Both the position numbers and the translations under genes were made by a program. From Galaxea fascicularis (Eukaryota; Cnidaria; Anthozoa; Scleractinia; Euphylliidae): a stretch of 64,000 nt of DNA. How positions within the stretch are numbered: the first letter of the stretch is position 1; every line of letters starts with the position of its first letter. The stretch covers positions 23,424,067-23,488,066 of the forward strand of contig OX419340.1 of NCBI GenBank assembly GCA_948470475.1. Direction: 5' to 3'. Under the pieces are notes generated by a model, which saw only the letters and a program-made list of their open reading frames with translations, had not been told where the DNA came from and did no database searches. Shown here piece by piece: positions 22,330 through 36,100 of the stretch.

Positions 22330-25300
22330 TGAAGGATGGCTAAGTACAGCTAAAAATGTCTACGTACGGCTAAGGATGGCTAAGTACGGTTAAGGATGCG
22401 TAAGTACAGCTAAGGATGCCTATGTACGGCTAACGATGCCTAAGGACAGCTAAGGATGTCTAAGTACAGCTAAGGATGGCTAAGGATGGCTAAGGATGGC
22501 TAAGTACAGCTAAGGATGTCTAAGTACAGCTAAGGATGTCTAAGTACGGCTAAGGATGTCTAAGTACTGCTAAGGATGTCTAAGTACCGCTAAGGATGGC
22601 TAAGTACCGCTAAGGATGGCTAAGTATGGCTAAGGATGGCTAAGTACGGCTAAGGATGTCTCAGTACAGCAAAGGATGTCTAAGTCCCTCTAAGGATGGC
22701 TAAGTACAGCTAAGGATGTCTACGTACGGCTAAGGATGGCTAAGTACGGTTAAGGATGCCTAAGTACGGCTAAGGATGCCTATGTACGGCTAACGATGCC
22801 TAAGGACAGCTAAGGATGTCTAAGTACAGCTAAGGATGGCTAAGGATGGCTAAGTACAGCTAAGGATGTCTAAGTACGGCTAAGGATCTCTAAGTACTGC
22901 TAAGGATGTCTAAGTACCGCTAAGGATGGCTAAGTACCGCTAAGGATGGCTAAGTATGGCTAAGGATGGCTAAGTACGGCTAAGGATGTCTTAGTACAGC
23001 AAAGGATGTCTAAGTCCCTCTAAGGATGGCTAAGTACAGCTAAGGATGTCTACGTACGGCTAAGGATGGCTAAGTACGGTTAAGGATGCCTAAGTACGGC
23101 TAAGGATGTCTAAGTACGGCTAAGGATCTCTAAGTACTGCTAAGGATGTCCAAGTACCGCTAAGGATGGCTAAGTACCGCTAAGGATGGCTAAGTACGGC
23201 TAAGGATGGCTAAGTACGGCTAAGGGTGTCTCAGTACAGCAAAGGATGGCTAAGTCCCTCTAAGGATGGCTAAGTACAGCTAAGGATGTCTAAGTACGGC
23301 TAAGGATGGCTAAGTACGGTTAAGGATGCCTAAGTACGGCTAAGGATGCCTATGTACGGCTAACGATGCCTAAGGACAGCTAAGGATGTCTAAGTACAGC
23401 TAAGGATGGCTAAGTACGGCTAAGGATGGCTAAGTACAGCTAAGGATGTCTAAGTACTGCTAAGGATCTGTAAGTACTGCTAAGGATGTTTAAGTACCGC
23501 TAAAGATGGCTAAGTACAGCTAAGGATGGCTAAGTACGGCTAAGGATGTCTCAGTACAGCAAAGGATGTCTAAGTCCCGCTAAGGATGGCTAAGTACAGC
23601 TAAGGATGTCTACGGACGGCTAAGGATGGCTAAGTACGGTTAAGGATGCCTAAGTACAGCTAAGGATGCCTATGTACGGCTAACGATGCCTAAGGACAGC
23701 TAAGGATGTCTAAGTACAGCTAAGGATGGCTAAGTACGGCTAAGGATGGCTAAGGATGGCTAAGTACAGCTAAGGATGTCTCAGTACAGCAAAGGATGTC
23801 TAAGTCCCTCTAAGGATGGCTAAGTACAGCTAAGGATGTCTACGTACGGCTAAGGATGGTTAAATACGGTTAAGGATGCCTACGTACGGCTAAGGATGTC
23901 TATGTACGGCTAACGATGCCTAAGGACAGCTAAGGATGTCTAAGTACAGCTAAGGATGGCTAAGTACGGCTAAGGATGGCTAAGTACAGCTAAGGATGTC
24001 TAAGTACAGCTAAGGATGTCTAAGTACTGCTAAGGATCTCTAAGTACTACTAAGGATGTCTAAGTACCGCTAAGTATGGCTAAGTACAGCTAAGGATGGC
24101 TAAGTACGGCTAAGGATGGCTAAGTACGGCTAAGGATGTCTCAGTACAGCAAAGGATGTCTAAATCCCGCTAAGAATGGCTAAGTACAGCTAAGGATGTC
24201 TACGGACGGCTAAGGATGGCTAAGTACGGTTAAGGATGCTTAAGTACAGCTAAGGCTGTCTAAGTACAGCTAAGGATGGCTAAGTACAGCTAAGGATGTC
24301 TAAGTACGGCTAAGGATGGCTAAGTACGGCTAAGGATGCTTAAGTACTGCTAAGGATGTCTAAGTACGGCTAAGGATGGCTAAGTACTGCTAAGAATGTC
24401 TAAGTACGGCTAAGGCTGTCTAAGTACAGCTAAGGATGTCTAAGTACGGCTAAGGCTGTCTAAGTACAGCTAAGGATATCTAAGTACAGCTAAGGATGCT
24501 TAAGTACAGCTAAGGCTGTCTAAGTACAGCTAAGGATGGCGAAGTACAGCTAAGGATGTCTAAGTACAGCTAAGGCTGTCTAAGTACAGCTAAGGATATC
24601 TAAGTACGGCTAAGGATGGCTAAGTACTGCTAAGGATGTCTAAGTACGGCTAAGGCTGTCTAAGTACAGCTAAGGATGTCTAAGTACGGCTAAGGCTGTC
24701 TAAGTACAGCTAAGGATATCTAAGTACAGCTAAGGATGCTTAAGTCCCGCTAAGGCTGTCTAAGTCCCTCTAAGGATGGCTACGTACAGCTAAGGATGTC
24801 TAAGTACAGCTAAGGCTGTCTAAGTACAGCTAAGGATGTCTAAGTACGGCTAAGGATGGCTAAGTACTGCTAAGGATGTCTAAGTACGGCTAAGGCTGTC
24901 TAAGTACAGCTAAGGATGTCTAAGTACGGCTAAGGCTGTCTAAGTACAGCTAAGGATATCTAAGTACAGCTAAGGATGTTTAAGTACAGCTAAGGATGGC
25001 TAAGTACGGCTAAGGATGTCTAAGTACAGCTAAGGATGGCTAAGTACGGCTAAGGATTACTAAGTACGGCTAAGGATGGCTAAGTACTGCTGAGGATGGC
25101 TAAGTACTGCTAAGGATGGCTAAGTACTGCTAAGGATGTCTAAGTACGGCTAAGGATGGCTAATTACGGCTAAGGATGTCTAAGTACTGCTAAGGATGGC
25201 TAAGTGCGGCTAAGGATGTCTAAGTACGGCTAAGGATGGCTAAGTACGGCTAAGGATGCCTAAGTACTGCTAAGCATGGCTAAGGATGTCTAAGTACGGC

Positions 25301-27540
25301 TAAGGATGCTCAAGTACAGCTAAGGATGTCTAAGTACGGCTAAGGATGTCTAAGTACGTCTAAGGATGTGTAAGGATGTCTAAGTACGGCTAAGTACGGC
25401 TAAGGATGGCTAAGTACGGCTAAGGATGGCTAAGTACGGCTAAGGATGTCTAAGTACGGCTAAGGATATCTAAGTACGACTAAGGATGGCTAAGTACTGC
25501 TAAGCATGGCTAATGTCTAAGTACGGCTAAGGATGCTCAAGTACAGCTAAGGATGTCTAAGGATGTCTAAGTACGGCTAAGGATGTCTAAGTACGTCTAA
25601 GGATGTGTAAGGATGTCTAAGTATGACTAAGTACGGCTAACGATGGCTAAGTGCGGCTAAGGATGTCTAAGTACGGCTAAGGATGGCTAAGTACGGCTAA
25701 GGATGGCTAAGTACGGCTAAGGATGGCTAAGTACTGCTAAGCATGGCTAAGGATGTCTAAGTACGGCTAAGGATGCTCAATTACAGCTAAGGATGTCTAA
25801 GTACAGCTAAGGATGTCTAAGGATGTACGGCTAAGGATGCTTAAGTACAGCTAAGGCTGTCTAAGTACAGCTAAGGATGGCGAAGTACAGCTAAGGATGT
25901 CTAAGTACAGCTAAGGCTGTCTAAGTACAGCTAAGGATATCTAAGTACGGCTAAGGATGGCTAAGTACTGCTAAGGATGTCTAAGTACGGCTAAGGCTGT
26001 CTAAGTACAGCTAAGGATGTCTAAGTACGGCTAAGGCTGTCTAAGTACAGCTAAGGATATCTAAGTACAGCTAAGGATGCTTAAGTCCCGCTAAGGCTGT
26101 CTAAGTCCCTCTAAGGATGGCTACGTACAGCTAAGGATGTCTAAGTACAGCTAAGGCTGTCTAAGTACAGCTAAGGATGTCTAAGTACGGCTAAGGATGG
26201 CTAAGTACTGCTAAGGATGTCTAAGTACGGCTAAGGCTGTCTAAGTACAGCTAAGGATGTCTAAGTACGGCTAAGGCTGTCTAAGTACAGCTAAGGATAT
26301 CTAAGTACAGCTAAGGATGTTTAAGTACAGCTAAGGATGGCTAAGTACGGCTAAGGATGTCTAAGTACAGCTAAGGATGGCTAAGTACGGCTAAGGATTA
26401 CTAAGTACGGCTAAGGATGGCTAAGTACTGCTGAGGATGGCTAAGTACTGCTAAGGATGGCTAAGTACTGCTAAGGATGTCTAAGTACGGCTAAGGATGG
26501 CTAATTACGGCTAAGGATGTCTAAGTACTGCTAAGGATGGCTAAGTGCGGCTAAGGATGTCTAAGTACGGCTAAGGATGGCTAAGTACGGCTAAGGATGC
26601 CTAAGTACTGCTAAGCATGGCTAAGGATGTCTAAGTACGGCTAAGGATGCTCAAGTACAGCTAAGGATGTCTAAGTACGGCTAAGGATGTCTAAGTACGT
26701 CTAAGGATGTGTAAGGATGTCTAAGTACGGCTAAGGATGGCTAAGTACGGCTAAGGATGTCTAAGTACGGCTAAGGATATCTAAGTACGACTAAGGATGG
26801 CTAAGTACTGCTAAGCATGGCTAATGTCTAAGTACGGCTAAGGATGCTCAAGTACAGCTAAGGATGTCTAAGGATGTCTAAGTACGGCTAAGGATGTCTA
26901 AGTACGTCTAAGGATGTGTAAGGATGTCTAAGTATGACTAAGTACGGCTAACGATGGCTAAGTGCGGCTAAGGATGTCTAAGTACGGCTAAGGATGGCTA
27001 AGTACGGCTAAGGATGGCTAAGTACGGCTAAGGATGGCTAAGTACTGCTAAGCATGGCTAAGGATGTCTAAGTACGGCTAAGGATGCTCAATTACAGCTA
27101 AGGATGTCTAAGTACAGCTAAGGATGTCTAAGGATGTACGGCTAAGGATGTGTAAGTACATCTAAGGATGTGTAAGGATGTCTAAGTACGGCTAAGTACG
27201 GCTAAGGATGGCTAAGTACGGCTAAGGATGGCTAAGTACGGCTAAGTACGGCTAAGGATGTCTGAGTAGGGCTAAGGATGTGTAAGGATGTCTGAGTACG
27301 GCTAAGTACGGTTAAGTACGGCTAAGGATGTCTAAGTACAGCTAAGGATGGCTAAGTACGGCTAAGGATGTCTAAGTACAGCTAAGGATGGCTAAGTACG
27401 GCTAAGGATGTCTAAGTACGGCTAAGTATGGGTAAGGATGTGTAAGGATGTCTAAGTATGGCTAAGTATGGGTAAGGATGTGTAAGGATGTCTAAGTACG
27501 GCTAAGTATGGGTAAGGATGTGTACGTCAATGTATACGGT
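22330..27540 (-). repeat. Right arm: inverted CTTAG array of 5.2 kb
   Basis: This is the same decamers as in the left arm, read in reverse complement (CTAAGGATGTCTAAGTACGG). Higher-order copies are visible: sections near 22330, 22690 and 23030 share rare variants such as AGTCCCTCTAAGGATGG. A block of about 1.34 kb is tandemly duplicated (24490-25830 and 25831 to about 27140), both copies carrying the rare GGATGGCGAAGTACAG and TAATGTCTAAGTACGG. Confidence 0.95.
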
Positions 27541-27573
27541 ACAATATATGTCCTCATACATGACGTACCTTCC

Positions 27574-27581
27574 TTCCAAAG
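27574..27581 (+). repeat. Right target-site duplication TTCCAAAG
   Basis: Matches 17162-17169 exactly and directly abuts the right terminus of the giant element. Confidence 0.75.
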
Positions 27582-27692
27582 TGCTAAAACCGCTGGTCAA
27601 GAGAGCGAAGGCTTCACCCTATCCCGCCATCTGAGATACTTGAAAAAGATATGAATAATTAATTCACTCTTTTGTTCCATTTCAACCCGTGC

Positions 27693-27707
27693 GTTGCCTC
27701 TAGCAAC
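27693..27707 (+). promoter_or_regulatory. RFX X-box in the QRICH2-like promoter
   Basis: GTTGCCTCTAGCAAC consists of two RFX half-sites (GTTGCC and AGCAAC) with three bases between. It ends 95 bases before the ATG at 27802. X-boxes bind RFX factors and mark promoters of ciliary genes in animals. This agrees with the identity of the downstream gene. Binding itself is not shown. Confidence 0.6.
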
Positions 27708-27801
27708 TTGAATGGTATTATGGCGGTCGTAAACTATCCAACCGCACGTTCCTGAATAGCCACTCTTTGTAGCAGTAAACTCGAAAAAACCATTTCGTGT
27801 C

Positions 27802-30800
27802 ATGACGATACGAGTGGAGCTCGATCAACTCCTCAACCTCGCTTTGGGTACACCAGAACTGGGAGCTGTCAACTTTAACATCCTTCATGGAGTTCTTCGC
27901 GAGATTCTCAACCATTTAGGGATTGAAAAGAAAGGCAAGGATATTGGAGATGATGGGCACTTCAGGGCTGCATTTGCGCTGATCAAAAACCAACAGGAAG
28001 GCTCACAAGAAGCCGGGTCTGAGGGTATGGAAAGCTCGAAGGCTCGTGCGGAAAAAAGCGTGGCAGATAAAATACCTTTCTCTGCTACATTTTCTGCGCC
28101 CTTCTCTGGTAATTTAGAGTCTAAGGTAGCGAGCATTGAGAAGAAGTTGGAAATTTTGGACGATTTGCCTAGTAACGGCGAAATTCTTCAACGTGCGAAG
28201 CAGAAGAAAGAAGGCAGAACTCCAGTCGCCGATATGTGGCAATTTATAAACATAAATCGAAGACTTGGAGCTACTGAAACTGGAATCGAAAAGGTATGGA
28301 TGTTAACGTATGATTCCATTATAAAATCCACATGACTGTAACCGGGTTGTAATTGCATGTAGACATTCGTAATTCCGAAGTACTTTTAAGTGGACGTTCT
28401 TTAGATGTGATTGTTGTCGGCTGCTTTAACTTTTATGGCATTGCGTCTTCCCGCTTTGTTTTGCGATTTTGTGCGGGAGCTTCACAGGCGAACAATGTTT
28501 TGCAGAAAACAAATATCTTGGCTACATCTTTAACCGTATTTGGAGCAAATGTTTACATAACAAATTAAAGCCGCAAATTAATTTTTCCCGTGATTGTTAC
28601 GCTAAGGAAGTACAAATTTATTCGAAATTGCTGTGGAGGTGAGCACATTCATAATTCCGAAGAAATTAGCATCTTGAAGTTATTTCTTTGACAAGGAATC
28701 ATCTAAGCTGTCTTTTCATTTTTTTTTCTTCTCATGTCATGAACACGTAGTAAAAAATGACAGCATACACATTTAATATTAATTTTGTAATTTAATAGTT
28801 TCTTATGAGGCAAGTTTTTGAAGTTATCTTTAATTTTTTTATTGTAAGACTTGTTTTTAAAGTTGTGCACCTATCAAAGTTAAGCCCCAGTGTAGGGGAA
28901 GGGGGGGGGGGAGCTAGCCATGGGAAATTAATTGAGAGGGCCTTCCCCAGGGTCAGGAATTTGACATTGCCGCCATCTTGGAAGACTGACAGAAACTGGA
29001 AATAAGTGACCTGCCATCTTGCTGATGCCCAGAAGTCACCAGAGGGAAATGACTTCTGCTTTTCTTCTAAGCATCAACACAACATGAGTGAAAGGAAGTG
29101 TGACACATGTGAAATGTGGCACCATCAAGTTTGTGTTGGAGCATCTTGGCCACCATTATTATGCCCTGCAGAGGATGACATTTTCTGGCACTACCTCTCT
29201 TGTGTTGTGGACTACACTATGTGAGGTAAAAATGGAAAAGACATATCCTTTCCAATTATTAAGTCCTGACTGTTACAGAAAAAGTAACCCTTGGGTGGTA
29301 GGGAATTTAACTATGGCATCCATGAAAATGTCCCTGGGTGTGCTATCCCCCCCTCCCCAACCCTGGGGCTTAACATTTATAGGTGCATTACAATAACAGC
29401 TGTACATGTACAGATTTCAAATTGTTGCTCTGGAGTGAATTCACAGTGACATTTCCATGTTTTTGAGGGAAACATTAGAAACAAAGTAAGAGTAATCCTG
29501 TGTGGGTCCCATTAGACAATTATTTTTTTTCCACAAATCTAAATGCTTTTTTGAACATCAATCACAAATTACCATGCTGTGTTCTGCTAGACAAAAATAA
29601 TTTGTAACTCTATAATAGCTTGTGTCAGCAAATGAATGCATGTTTTTGTCTGGTTTTAATGGCTTCTTTGTGGATGTTTGTGAATCAGCCAAATTCTTTT
29701 TTCTGATTCATGTAATTATTGTTTATGTGAGTAATTTGCTTAAAGGGTTCAAGTGATCAGGGAGTACAAATTGTAGAAGTCTGGCTAGCATTCTGTATTC
29801 TTTGTTCCTGCTGAAATAACTGAAGTTCTTGGACTTGCTAGGGACCATTGTAGCTGTGCAGTTGCCCAGGTCCTGACATGAAGCTGGAAAACTATTTCTT
29901 TTCATGTTATTTTCAAACTCAGGTCCATTCCCTCTGGTATTTTAATGACTGTTTAATGGCACAGTGAATTTTGTTTCCTTTGTCAAAATTTGGAGGCCTC
30001 TGAGAAAGCACTCCTTTATTTTTACCACAATTGGTAACTTCAGTTTGACTTATGAAAACAAAATAGAAAGAAGTCAACTTGGTTAAATTTGTTCATTATT
30101 TAAGTGATCTAAGCAAAAAAGAATCTTATTGTAGAACATGCTAAAAAGTAAATTACTGCATATTATAAATGCTTATGGGAATGACCACTCCAGATTTGGC
30201 TTGGCCTAGTTTTTTGCAAATGAAAATTAAACATAGTTTCATGTGGAGGTGAATCAAAATACAGTGTACATTTTCATGGCAACAAAAATTGCAGCAGTCC
30301 TCAGTTTAATAACATGGGGCTAAAAATATTTTAGGAATGGCCAGCTACAGATCAGTCTTTCAAATAATAATAAAAAATAAATGATAAATAGATTATAATT
30401 ATAGCGCCATATCCACTAACTGCACTATGGCGCTTTGCAATACTATATGAAAATGATAATGACTACATTAAAAAGAAAATTAAAACAAAAATTGCATGAA
30501 ATTAGAAAGTATTTACAAAAAAGCTTTTTTGAAAAGGTAAAAGAAAACAAAGACAAAAATAATGTTGTACATGTATGTCCTAGTAAAAGGGGAAGTGATT
30601 GGAACAGTCACTTATCATCAAAAAGACCAGGAAAAGGAAAGCTAATTGAATTAAGCCCAGAAGCCCTTATTTACTTCCTGCTATCTACTTGTTAGAAAAA
30701 AAGTTTGTTGTTAATAATTATAGTAGTATATAATCATATTTAGCCCAGCCTAAAAGCAGAGTTCCAGAAATTATTTCCTCATTGGCATTTACAGATAAAC

Positions 30801-33068
30801 TAATATCAGTGCCAGGACTTGAGCCAGGACTCCTGTAAGGCCTCCTCTATTGTGATTACAATTTTAGACTGTTTTGCTGGACTGAGCCACAGCCAGTCAC
30901 AGCCACCATTCAATCAAATGCAAACATACAATTTTCAAAATATCCTTTCTGGCTTAGGGATTATGGTTAAGAACATATTAAATGATTAACAGATATTCAC
31001 TTTATCAGGAGTTTAATTACATTTCAGTATTTATTACACCCATTTTGCAAACACTTGTCATTCATGAAATCTGATTGGCTCTCAGCAGTGCAATTTGTTC
31101 CCAAATTGCATCATTTTTTTGCTCTAAATCACATCCTTTTTTTTGAGCCCATCAAAATTCAAAACTGGTTTTTCTGAAGTGAACATTAAATAAATATTAA
31201 TATTGACAAAAAAACTGTGTGATTTCAAAATAGGTGTAACTCAGTTCAATTACCATTACAAATGGTATAAATTACTAATATTTATTGTAACTTGGCCAAC
31301 AGACCCACCTTTAAACCCAACATCGGAACTGATTATGTGTTTTGGCTGAGTCAAAATTGGTGATATTTTAACCCATCAAAACAAAATATTCAACAACCAA
31401 ACAAATTGGTAAAATTCCAAAGGGGTGGTACTCTTCAACACCACCTACGAAAGAAGAAAAGTACTTTGTTCACCTCGTTTTGAACATTGTTGTGATCTGT
31501 AAGAGTAAAGATGATGGAAATGTACTGTACTGTCAATGTCCTTTTTGCAATAACATCAAAATAAGTCCAATTAATGAAGAGAAAATTGACCATGGCAGAG
31601 TAATCAAGCATAAGCCATAAATCAACTACAAATAATATTATTGTCATAAAGTTGAGAATGGTTTAATACTCTTAACTTCAATCAATTATAAATATTGCAG
31701 ACTACATGTACAAATCTTGACTACAAGTCATGAGTGGTATAATTTTTGACATGACTGATGGTAATGATACCATCTGATTGGCAATAACAACAGACAAACA
31801 AATGAATTTCTGAAAAATGTTTGTCAGCCATAAACATTGCACCAAAGACAAGCAGATTTTATTACAATTAGCCTGCAAATTTTTACTAACAACAAGAATT
31901 GCCGTGAGGGACAACATACTGCTGCAATTTCCAATGCTGCAGCTGTTAAAAATCGTGTTTACTTTTAGTAAGGTGTTGTTGCTCTTCCTGAGAGTTTTCT
32001 AATTAATGTCAATCCGGCTTCTTCACTTGGCTTATTCTTCATCCAACTTTGTGCCCAAAAATTGAGCAACAGAGAAAACAAGTGTTTTAGGATCCAAAAT
32101 AAAAAATTGGAATAAAAAACATGGCAAAATTCCTAAGCATTGTTGAACCAAAACCAATTTCAGGTGAAAGTGTAAAAGAATTCATGATGGATTGAAAACA
32201 ACAAAACATAAGAAAAAAAATAATGCCAATGTTTCTTCAATGTTTCTCATAGAAATGGGAGAACAAGTGACAATTATCTCATGACGTAAACTAGACAAAT
32301 TGCCAATCAATTTTTACATAAATGTCTGAGTGTATAAAAGATAAAAAGGAGTAAGAAATCGGTCAACAATCACTCTGAATGTAGAGCTTGCATAATTGCC
32401 ATCATTTCACCCAAAAACATTGCTTATCTAAGCAGATACAAATCCTTAAGTGCCTTGACAGTTTTTCACTGTTACTTTGTGTTACTTTCCATGCCAACCA
32501 AGGAAGCATCTTCAGTTAAGGATTTTTAGCAGCAAAATATCCTCTGGTTGCAAAGCAACGTCTGAATACAGTGCATTGATTACAACCTTACCAAACCACA
32601 CAATCTTTTCTCTTGTAGACCTGTACACTATAAAATTAGCAAAGCCAGCCAATTCATTTCACTGCTCTTAACATCCAAATGCTGATTCTCACCAGTTTGA
32701 ACAAAAAAAAAAAGATTTCAAATTTTTTCAATGAAGCGTGACATTTTCTTCACAGATTTTGAGACCTGCCTCACTTGATGGGCTTTTTTCATTGAGGTGT
32801 AGTTTCTGCCTTCAAAAAAATGTTTAAAGGCTCTTAAACACTGCCAATGATAAAAGATCATAAGTTTCTTGTTTTCTTTTTGTCAGCTTAAGAGGCACAT
32901 TTCACTTTGGCTTATATTGAGGGGTGGACATATGAATGTACATGAACAGACGGGTGGATATACGGTGACGCGATAACCTAAATTTCTTGCAATGATGGGT
33001 TACCATTATTTTCTTACCAATAAAATGGTGCTCTGTGTGGTAAAGGTAATAGTAATAGTAACTCATTT

Positions 33069-33102
<34 letters not shown>

Positions 33103-36100
33103 GTTATACAGTCAAGAATTGGTGTTACATATGACTGTGTTATTTTAGCTTACAAGCCTTTTGGACAGTATGATGAAGGAGGTTGGTGATGTGAAAGAAG
33201 CTGCAGAGGAAATAAATCAATTAAAGAATAAAATAGCAGAGGTATGATATGTTTTACTACATGTATAATTATAATGATCAATTTTTATCATGATTGATCC
33301 TCTATTATTATCGTGATCTTTAAATGTTTTAATCTATATCATTCTCAAGCTTGTGAATAGTGATTGAGTTTGATGAAAGAGAATGCCTCCTAATGTTACG
33401 TTGATAGTCATGTGTCTCCCATGTGGAATGAATCTAGATCTTCTCTGTATCTGGAGGGACACCAGTTAAGGCATTGCTTTGAAAGTTCACATTACCAGTC
33501 AAGATTGCAAACAACTCTCTTTACAGTCAATATTGAAATAAAGTTTACAAAGTGTTGAAAACTGCCATAAACGTGAGAAAACATGGCCAAATGTCACAAC
33601 AATGATTTCATAACAGAGGAAACGATATAAATTATGATACTCCAAAGAAAACTTGTTATTAAGTCAGAGAATGACAATGATGATAATGATAATGCTTCAT
33701 TTTTTTTTCCATTGTGTGCTCACAGCTGGAGAAACTAAATGCAAGTCTCAGTGAGAGAATTACAGCATTGGAAGGTGTTGGTAAGAACACAATTTTGGAT
33801 ATCGATGTACCATTGTACAAGTAGTTTTAACACATTTAATGTTAGATGCCACGATGTAGGAATAAATGCATTGCTTGCAGTTTATATTACTGTTGGACAA
33901 GTATAAAGCTTGTAACCAAAACAATTATTCACATCAAAATCTCCTTCATGCTCACTTTGAGTTTATGCCATAATGACATCTTGAGTTGATAGTTTTGAAT
34001 GATCATTCTGATAGTACCTGTACCTCACTTTGATAAGAAGACTTACAGACAGTTTCATTGTTGGTTAAGCTCAAGCAAGCATGTTTTCTTTAAAATTAAA
34101 CTCATTGCTGATGGATGAGCTTGGAAGCTGGTGCCAAAGAGGTTGGCACAGCAGGGAGGTAACCATGGCAACCCTGTAAGTGGCACAGGGTTTGCAATTT
34201 AAGCTGGCGAGCAATGCAAGTCACAGGCTACTTAAAGCGTTTGCACCGGATACTTCAGCATAAACCTCGGCTCCGCCGCCCTGTGCTGCCATCGTGGCGC
34301 AATAGTCCTCTGGATACTTCTGAATATCCTCCTGCTACTTTTTTTCTTTTTGGAACCCCTGGTGGGAACCATCCCAGCAAGCAGCTGCCCACAGGCACCG
34401 TCACACTGAAAGAAATTAAGTGGAATACTTACCATTTACCATACTTACCAACCTTAACCACTAACGGGTGGGAGGGAACGGGACTAGAATCCGCAAAAAT
34501 TCTCTCAATGAACTAAGCAAAGGCTGAATATTATTTATCTGCAAAGATTTGCAATGGCTGAATGAATTGACAAATATTGGCAAACAATGATCTGCAGTGT
34601 TTGCCCGAAGCCAAGCACATGCTATCCAATTTCCCTGTAAATTCTACGGGTGCCTAACCCTGCAGATTACTTGCACAAATCAGCAAGACCACTGGCAGCA
34701 ATTGCTTGAGTTTAACCTCGCCTAAATTGCATTTCGCCACATTTAAATTTGGGTTGCTGGTGATGATTTAGCTACTATGAGGTCTGCCCTTTAAGATCAG
34801 ACATTGGCCAAGTAAACATAATTGTACTGGCCACCTTTTCACTGGAAAAATAATTAGAGAAAGATATTATAAAAAATATTCATACCTCCCCCACAGAAGG
34901 TCAATGGAAATTCCAAGAGGAAGGGGTGGCAAAATCAAATGTGTTTAAAGAAAAGTGTGGAGCTACATGTAACTTGGAATTTCCAGAGGGTTGGGGAATG
35001 TAAAGCAACAAAAACCTATCTGGGAGGGGGGGATGGTCTGGATACTTTCTGCAATCACATAGTCTGCACACATGTTTTTGAGGAAATGTCTGCTGTAACT
35101 TACAAGAAAAGAATGACAAACCTAAGATCCAAGTAAATTACTCTAACACGATGCAAATGACTAAAAAAACGAACTCGATGAGACTTGCAGACAGTATAAC
35201 TTGAACAGATTTATTGAAGCACAGCTCAATGTTCCTAAGACAAGGGTCACAACTTGATTTGATGATTCAGATGAGTCAACAGAGTCGATTGGCAATAGGT
35301 CACAAAGTTGTTAGTTGGTTCCAACTGAAAACAATAAATCGAATAGAAACTTAGGTGAATTACTTATAGAATTATAAGACTAGTATAAGGCTAGGCTAAA
35401 ACTGACAATTCTGGAATAACAGTAGAAAATGAAATCACAGTAGATTAGGCTACACAGTCAAAATAAACTAATAATCCACTTGATGAGAGTAACATGATGA
35501 TAAAACAGGTAACTCAATTATAACGACTAGGCAAGGAGTAAAAAGTAAGTAAAAGCTATGCTTAAACAAAATTGATGCCAGAAAACTATAAGCAAAAAAT
35601 AATACTGTACTCACTTTGGTTTGCACATGCACCAATGTTAGTCTTGACAAAAACGTTGAGATAGGTGAGCATGAGTGTTGATGTTGTGGTTCAATTTTAT
35701 CCTTGGTTCAAATATTATTTTTCTTTGTTTTTGTGTATGGTAATGTATGATAATGAGTTTGAAACAAAGAAAAATAAAATTTGAACCAAGGATAAAATTG
35801 AACCATAACATAGACACAACAAAGAATCCCAATGGATGATAGAAGTTGACACTTCGAAGCCTACACTATGACTGACTTTACTAGATTGAAAGCCTAGAAT
35901 TTATGACTAACCAAACATGCTAGAAACAATCTAGAAAATCATTATGTATTTCCCATGCTGACATTCCAGCAAAGAGCTGGAAAGCCGTGGAAAGCTACAT
36001 GTATCTCCAGAAATCTCTCGTACAAAGGCGTAAATTAGTTTGTAGTAACTACCACAACACATACTAGCAATAGCGGGGGATAAACCAAAACATCACGTTT

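Larger units (their letters stand above)
17170..27573. mobile_element. Giant 10.4-kb foldback-like element with inverted CTTAG arrays
   Basis: The left end reads GGTAGGTACGTCATGTATG; the inverse of the right end reads GGAAGGTACGTCATGTATG, one mismatch. Similarity continues for about 60 bases (GGACATATATTGTACCGTAT). Both ends then run into 10/20-bp tandem repeats in opposite orientation (17230-19690 and 22330-27540). The core (about 19700-22320) has no recognisable transposase. With the 8-bp flanking duplication, this is best read as one insertion of a foldback-type DNA transposon whose subterminal repeats have expanded. The general form recalls Galileo/Foldback elements of the P group, but no sequence link is claimed. 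Confidence 0.75.
28294..33148 (+). other. Intron 1 of the QRICH2-like gene
   Basis: A 4.9-kb AT-rich intron containing a TIR element (28866-29387). No further exon with clear coding signal was found. The ORFs at 30435-30695 and 31435-31917 are short, AT-driven and not supported. A TAA-type microsatellite (33069-33100) lies near the 3' end. Confidence 0.55.

Noticed and set aside
22330..27540. CRISPR-like regular repeats
   Set aside because: There is no unique spacer between constant repeats. Every position is repeat sequence and the genome is eukaryotic.
34214..34516. 100-residue ORF in intron 3
   Set aside because: No domain or splice context; it overlaps an opposite-strand ORF and looks like repeat-derived sequence.
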